6,806 nucleotides of DNA from Acidilobaceae archaeon UBA158. GTDB lineage: Archaea > Thermoproteota > Thermoprotei_A > Sulfolobales > Acidilobaceae. Below, piece after piece: positions 6,001-6,806 of the stretch (the stretch's first letter is position 1; each line of letters begins with the position of its first letter). The notes under the pieces were generated by a model. That model saw only the letters and a list, made by a program, of their open reading frames with translations, ran no database searches and was not told the DNA's origin. The stretch is from NCBI GenBank assembly GCA_002506595.1, contig DAXV01000060.1:1-6806 (forward strand), read 5' to 3'. The position numbers were made by a program, and so were the translations under genes.

Positions 6001-6806
6001 GTTGCATCTATCGGACTTTCCAACAGAATACCAGTTCCACCATAATATCCAAACCAGCCAATAGATTTAACATTATTTAAGTAGACATAGGGTATGTTAT
6101 AAGTATAGATTCCAATTCCGCCTCTTCCATCGTGAGATGAGAAGACAGAATTTACTGCTGTAAAATTGTAAACATTATATGCCATAATTCCATTTGTGTA
6201 GGGATTTGCATTATCTGCCTCTAGGTTAAAATCATTTAATAAAATTGAAGAACCTGTTTTACCAGTTATGTTCATTCCTTGGTTACTATTTAAATAAGAA
6301 TTAATCATATTTAAACTAGAGAAATTACTTAAATAAAAGCCAGATGTGGTAACATTCGCTCCATCGAATCCAACAGAGTTGTAGTTGTTTATTGAAAAGC
6401 CTTTCAAATATATTCCTTCCAAATTATTTAAGCTTAATGAATTTCCATTTGAAATCGCAACACCATAATTATAAACCATTGAAGAGTTTCCTAAGATAAC
6501 ATTGCTTAATTTTATGGTATTGATATTATCGAATAAAATATAATCAGCATAATATTCATAAACATTATTGGTCGGTATCAGTGAGCTTGTTATGTTTAAA
6601 TAATTTCCGTTTGTTATGTTCATTCCACCACATATGTTTGAATTAGTTATCTGTAAATTTTGGAAGTTTATCGAATATAGACCGAAGGCAGTGCTTGTTT
6701 GGGAATTGATATCGTAAACTTTCATGTTGTTTATCGAAACGCTTGTTAGATTACTAATGCTTGTAGCTTGGTATACTGTAACCCCATTAAGCGTTGCTGA
6801 AGCTAG
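3084..6806 (-). CDS. Giant secreted parallel beta-helix surface protein with Ser/Thr stalk and C-terminal membrane anchor (5' end outside window)
   Basis: The frame stays open to the right edge, so the gene is partial: 1240 residues are visible, numbered here from the edge. The ATG at 6725 is internal, because 27 codons before it encode the same repeat type. About residues 1-1100 are right-handed parallel beta-helix (PbH1/NosD-like) rungs of roughly 20-25 residues, with recurring patterns such as GIxIxNxxNIxLNN. At 1104-1139 lies a motif beginning NYLGNYWYGYKG and ending DNYPL, a common C-terminal module of archaeal beta-helix surface proteins. A Ser/Thr-rich stalk (1149-1215) follows, then a transmembrane helix (about 1217-1236, LAIGAVIAVVVIAGAVFMVL) and a KRKK cytoplasmic tail. 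I count about 37 N-x-S/T sequons and a single Cys (residue 59), which fits a heavily glycosylated extracellular protein. A signal peptide would lie outside the window. It may be an adhesin, a cell-surface polysaccharide-binding or lyase-like protein, or an S-layer-associated protein. No catalytic residues can be assigned. Confidence 0.88.
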   Translation of the reverse strand, partial: LASATLNGVTVYQATSISNLTSVSINNMKVYDINSQTSTAFGLYSINFQNLQITNSNICGGMNITNGNYLNITSSLIPTNNVYEYYADYILFDNINTIKLSNVILGNSSMVYNYGVAISNGNSLSLNNLEGIYLKGFSINNYNSVGFDGANVTTSGFYLSNFSSLNMINSYLNSNQGMNITGKTGSSILLNDFNLEADNANPYTNGIMAYNVYNFTAVNSVFSSHDGRGGIGIYTYNIPYVYLNNVKSIGWFGYYGGTGILLESPIDATIENTNVTGIDTQTSFSYAMLGQNGIMIANSSKVVLNNLSISSFNNAVNITGNENDITLSKISTKSFNVGLYIENANILSLNSINAYVSSESPSYGIYLNDINQVSVNQVTLTGKTNQIEYTNFEINNGKSLTISYLNSNSSGTGPYVGLYVYNYSNLALSSSNIYDGIYLTNVPYINMNNVNAGLSTYYGIGIYALSVLNGKFNNVNVLRNAMISSVGIELTGISGKSIFLLSQVNSESDISINKAYNVSVISAKTNGLSISNSYVSNVYLANSSGGISFNAVNLVYLTQSSSNGISVSYAKNASLNNVNSIAANQNSNYNGITFYNVTYVKLNNSNSLGWNASSGIYASYVTFLNLNKVIAGGGTGIDVSYTNNINIKNNNIKYGGINILGYPSSSITIENLYTNGGIRLFNSYTSTLTNINDIGKVEVDNAIYLSMSSFNIVSEGLGISISNSNNINLFNITSLSQGGISISGNKNSMISINNAVSKGNMPYNTYGLTVNDGKNLSINNFYSSEGISISSIGNIKIENVISNVNNGNQADVYVNNNNNLNIYNLTEKIYNGTYQGMSTTGINIINLNQGIDNLQDIKINAYTSNPNVSPNGISISNGESIIITNSYINLPLVNASSSGYDIHIVSSKNNLLSNLVLNGANAISISNSNTTINDVSLTYSYSGINLGNSLFANVYLVKNAANGNTSRGSIFANNISLLKIYETLSVGGLYGIVTVNSNPLIYNNTIENSFEGIMVEYSKNATVFENYVKNTTSGIDSVYSMNVSIFSNEIMGNKYGITLIGVNHAYVYLNYFNNTKNVYVSDSNVTYNTKNKVEYTFNGNSFTNYLGNYWYGYKGSEIDSAGIGSKPYNTTYGFDNYPLTSIPSNYQVTGITTTQITPPTVTVTTGVINTTSTTSPIQSSSTTSTSSVSTSSTNTQTTTTTSKSQTSSKAQSLTGSLAIGAVIAVVVIAGAVFMVLKRKK
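4977..5024 (-). repeat. Internal repeat copy 2 in the beta-helix gene
   Basis: This codes for YNVTYVKLNNSNSLGW (residues 595-610), followed by NASSGIY. It is the closest relative of copy 1 within the same gene, about 360 residues away in the protein. Confidence 0.6.
5448..5486 (-). repeat. Internal repeat copy 3 (divergent) in the beta-helix gene
   Basis: This codes for NVPYINMNNVNAG (residues 441-453), followed by LSTYYGIGIY. It shares NxPYxxxNNV and the downstream YYGxGI context with copy 1, but has lost the GW end. It is the weakest of the three copies. Confidence 0.45.
6054..6101 (-). repeat. Internal repeat copy 1 in the beta-helix gene
   Basis: This codes for YNIPYVYLNNVKSIGW (residues 236-251 of the visible protein) and is followed by FGYYGGTGI. 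It is one of three related segments with the pattern YN(I/V)xYVxLNNxxSxGW. By hand alignment it matches copy 2 at 10 of 16 residues and 34 of 48 bases, more than expected from the general beta-helix periodicity. It probably records internal duplication of a block of rungs. Confidence 0.6.

Noticed and set aside
3084..6725. ATG at 6725 as the start of the large surface protein
   Set aside because: The frame continues without a stop to the window edge, the extra 27 codons encode the same Asn/Ser/Thr-rich repeat, and MKVYDINSQTS is not a signal peptide. The gene is 5'-truncated by the window.

Overview
The window looks like chromosomal DNA from a thermoacidophilic crenarchaeon, probably of the Sulfolobales. 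The basis is indirect: a strongly AT-rich sequence, GGTGAT-type Shine-Dalgarno sites matching the archaeal 16S rRNA 3' end, TTG and GTG starts, TATA-like boxes just upstream of starts, an archaeal/eukaryotic-type SPOUT RNA methyltransferase, and a large Asn/Ser/Thr-rich surface protein with a C-terminal membrane anchor. The assignment to an order is inference; no rRNA or tRNA gene is present to test it.

Layout from left to right. Positions 1-255 hold the C-terminal end of a plus-strand metallo-beta-lactamase-fold hydrolase that begins outside the window. It converges on a minus-strand SPOUT-class RNA methyltransferase of the SPOUT1/COG2106 type (278-1102). A perfect 13-bp inverted repeat with a C4 loop overlaps both stop codons. 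Directly upstream of the methyltransferase, overlapping it by four bases (GTGA), is a 24-residue Lys-rich ORF with its own good Shine-Dalgarno site. A divergent promoter region (about 1174-1272) separates this pair from a plus-strand 2-methylisocitrate lyase-type enzyme (start most likely TTG 1273, end 2190). That gene is followed 66 bp later by a second, different metallo-beta-lactamase-fold protein of the COG1237 type (2257-3063). The rest of the window is one minus-strand gene (3084 to beyond 6806) for a very large secreted parallel beta-helix protein with a Ser/Thr-rich stalk and a C-terminal transmembrane anchor. Its 5' end lies outside the window. An A/T-tract inverted repeat (3067-3092) lies between the two convergent stops and probably terminates transcription in both directions.

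The genes do not form one obvious pathway. The lyase and the COG1237 protein are co-oriented and could be co-transcribed, but the second has its own TATA-like element and ribosome binding site. Three items most deserve a second look: the tiny ORF coupled to the methyltransferase (a genuine leader cistron, a frameshifted N-terminus, or a misread base); the giant beta-helix surface protein with its internal repeats and altered C-terminal Asp-rich loop; and the contrasting structures at the two convergent gene ends. I found no convincing sign of a wholly new multi-gene system, CRISPR array, transposon or RNA gene.
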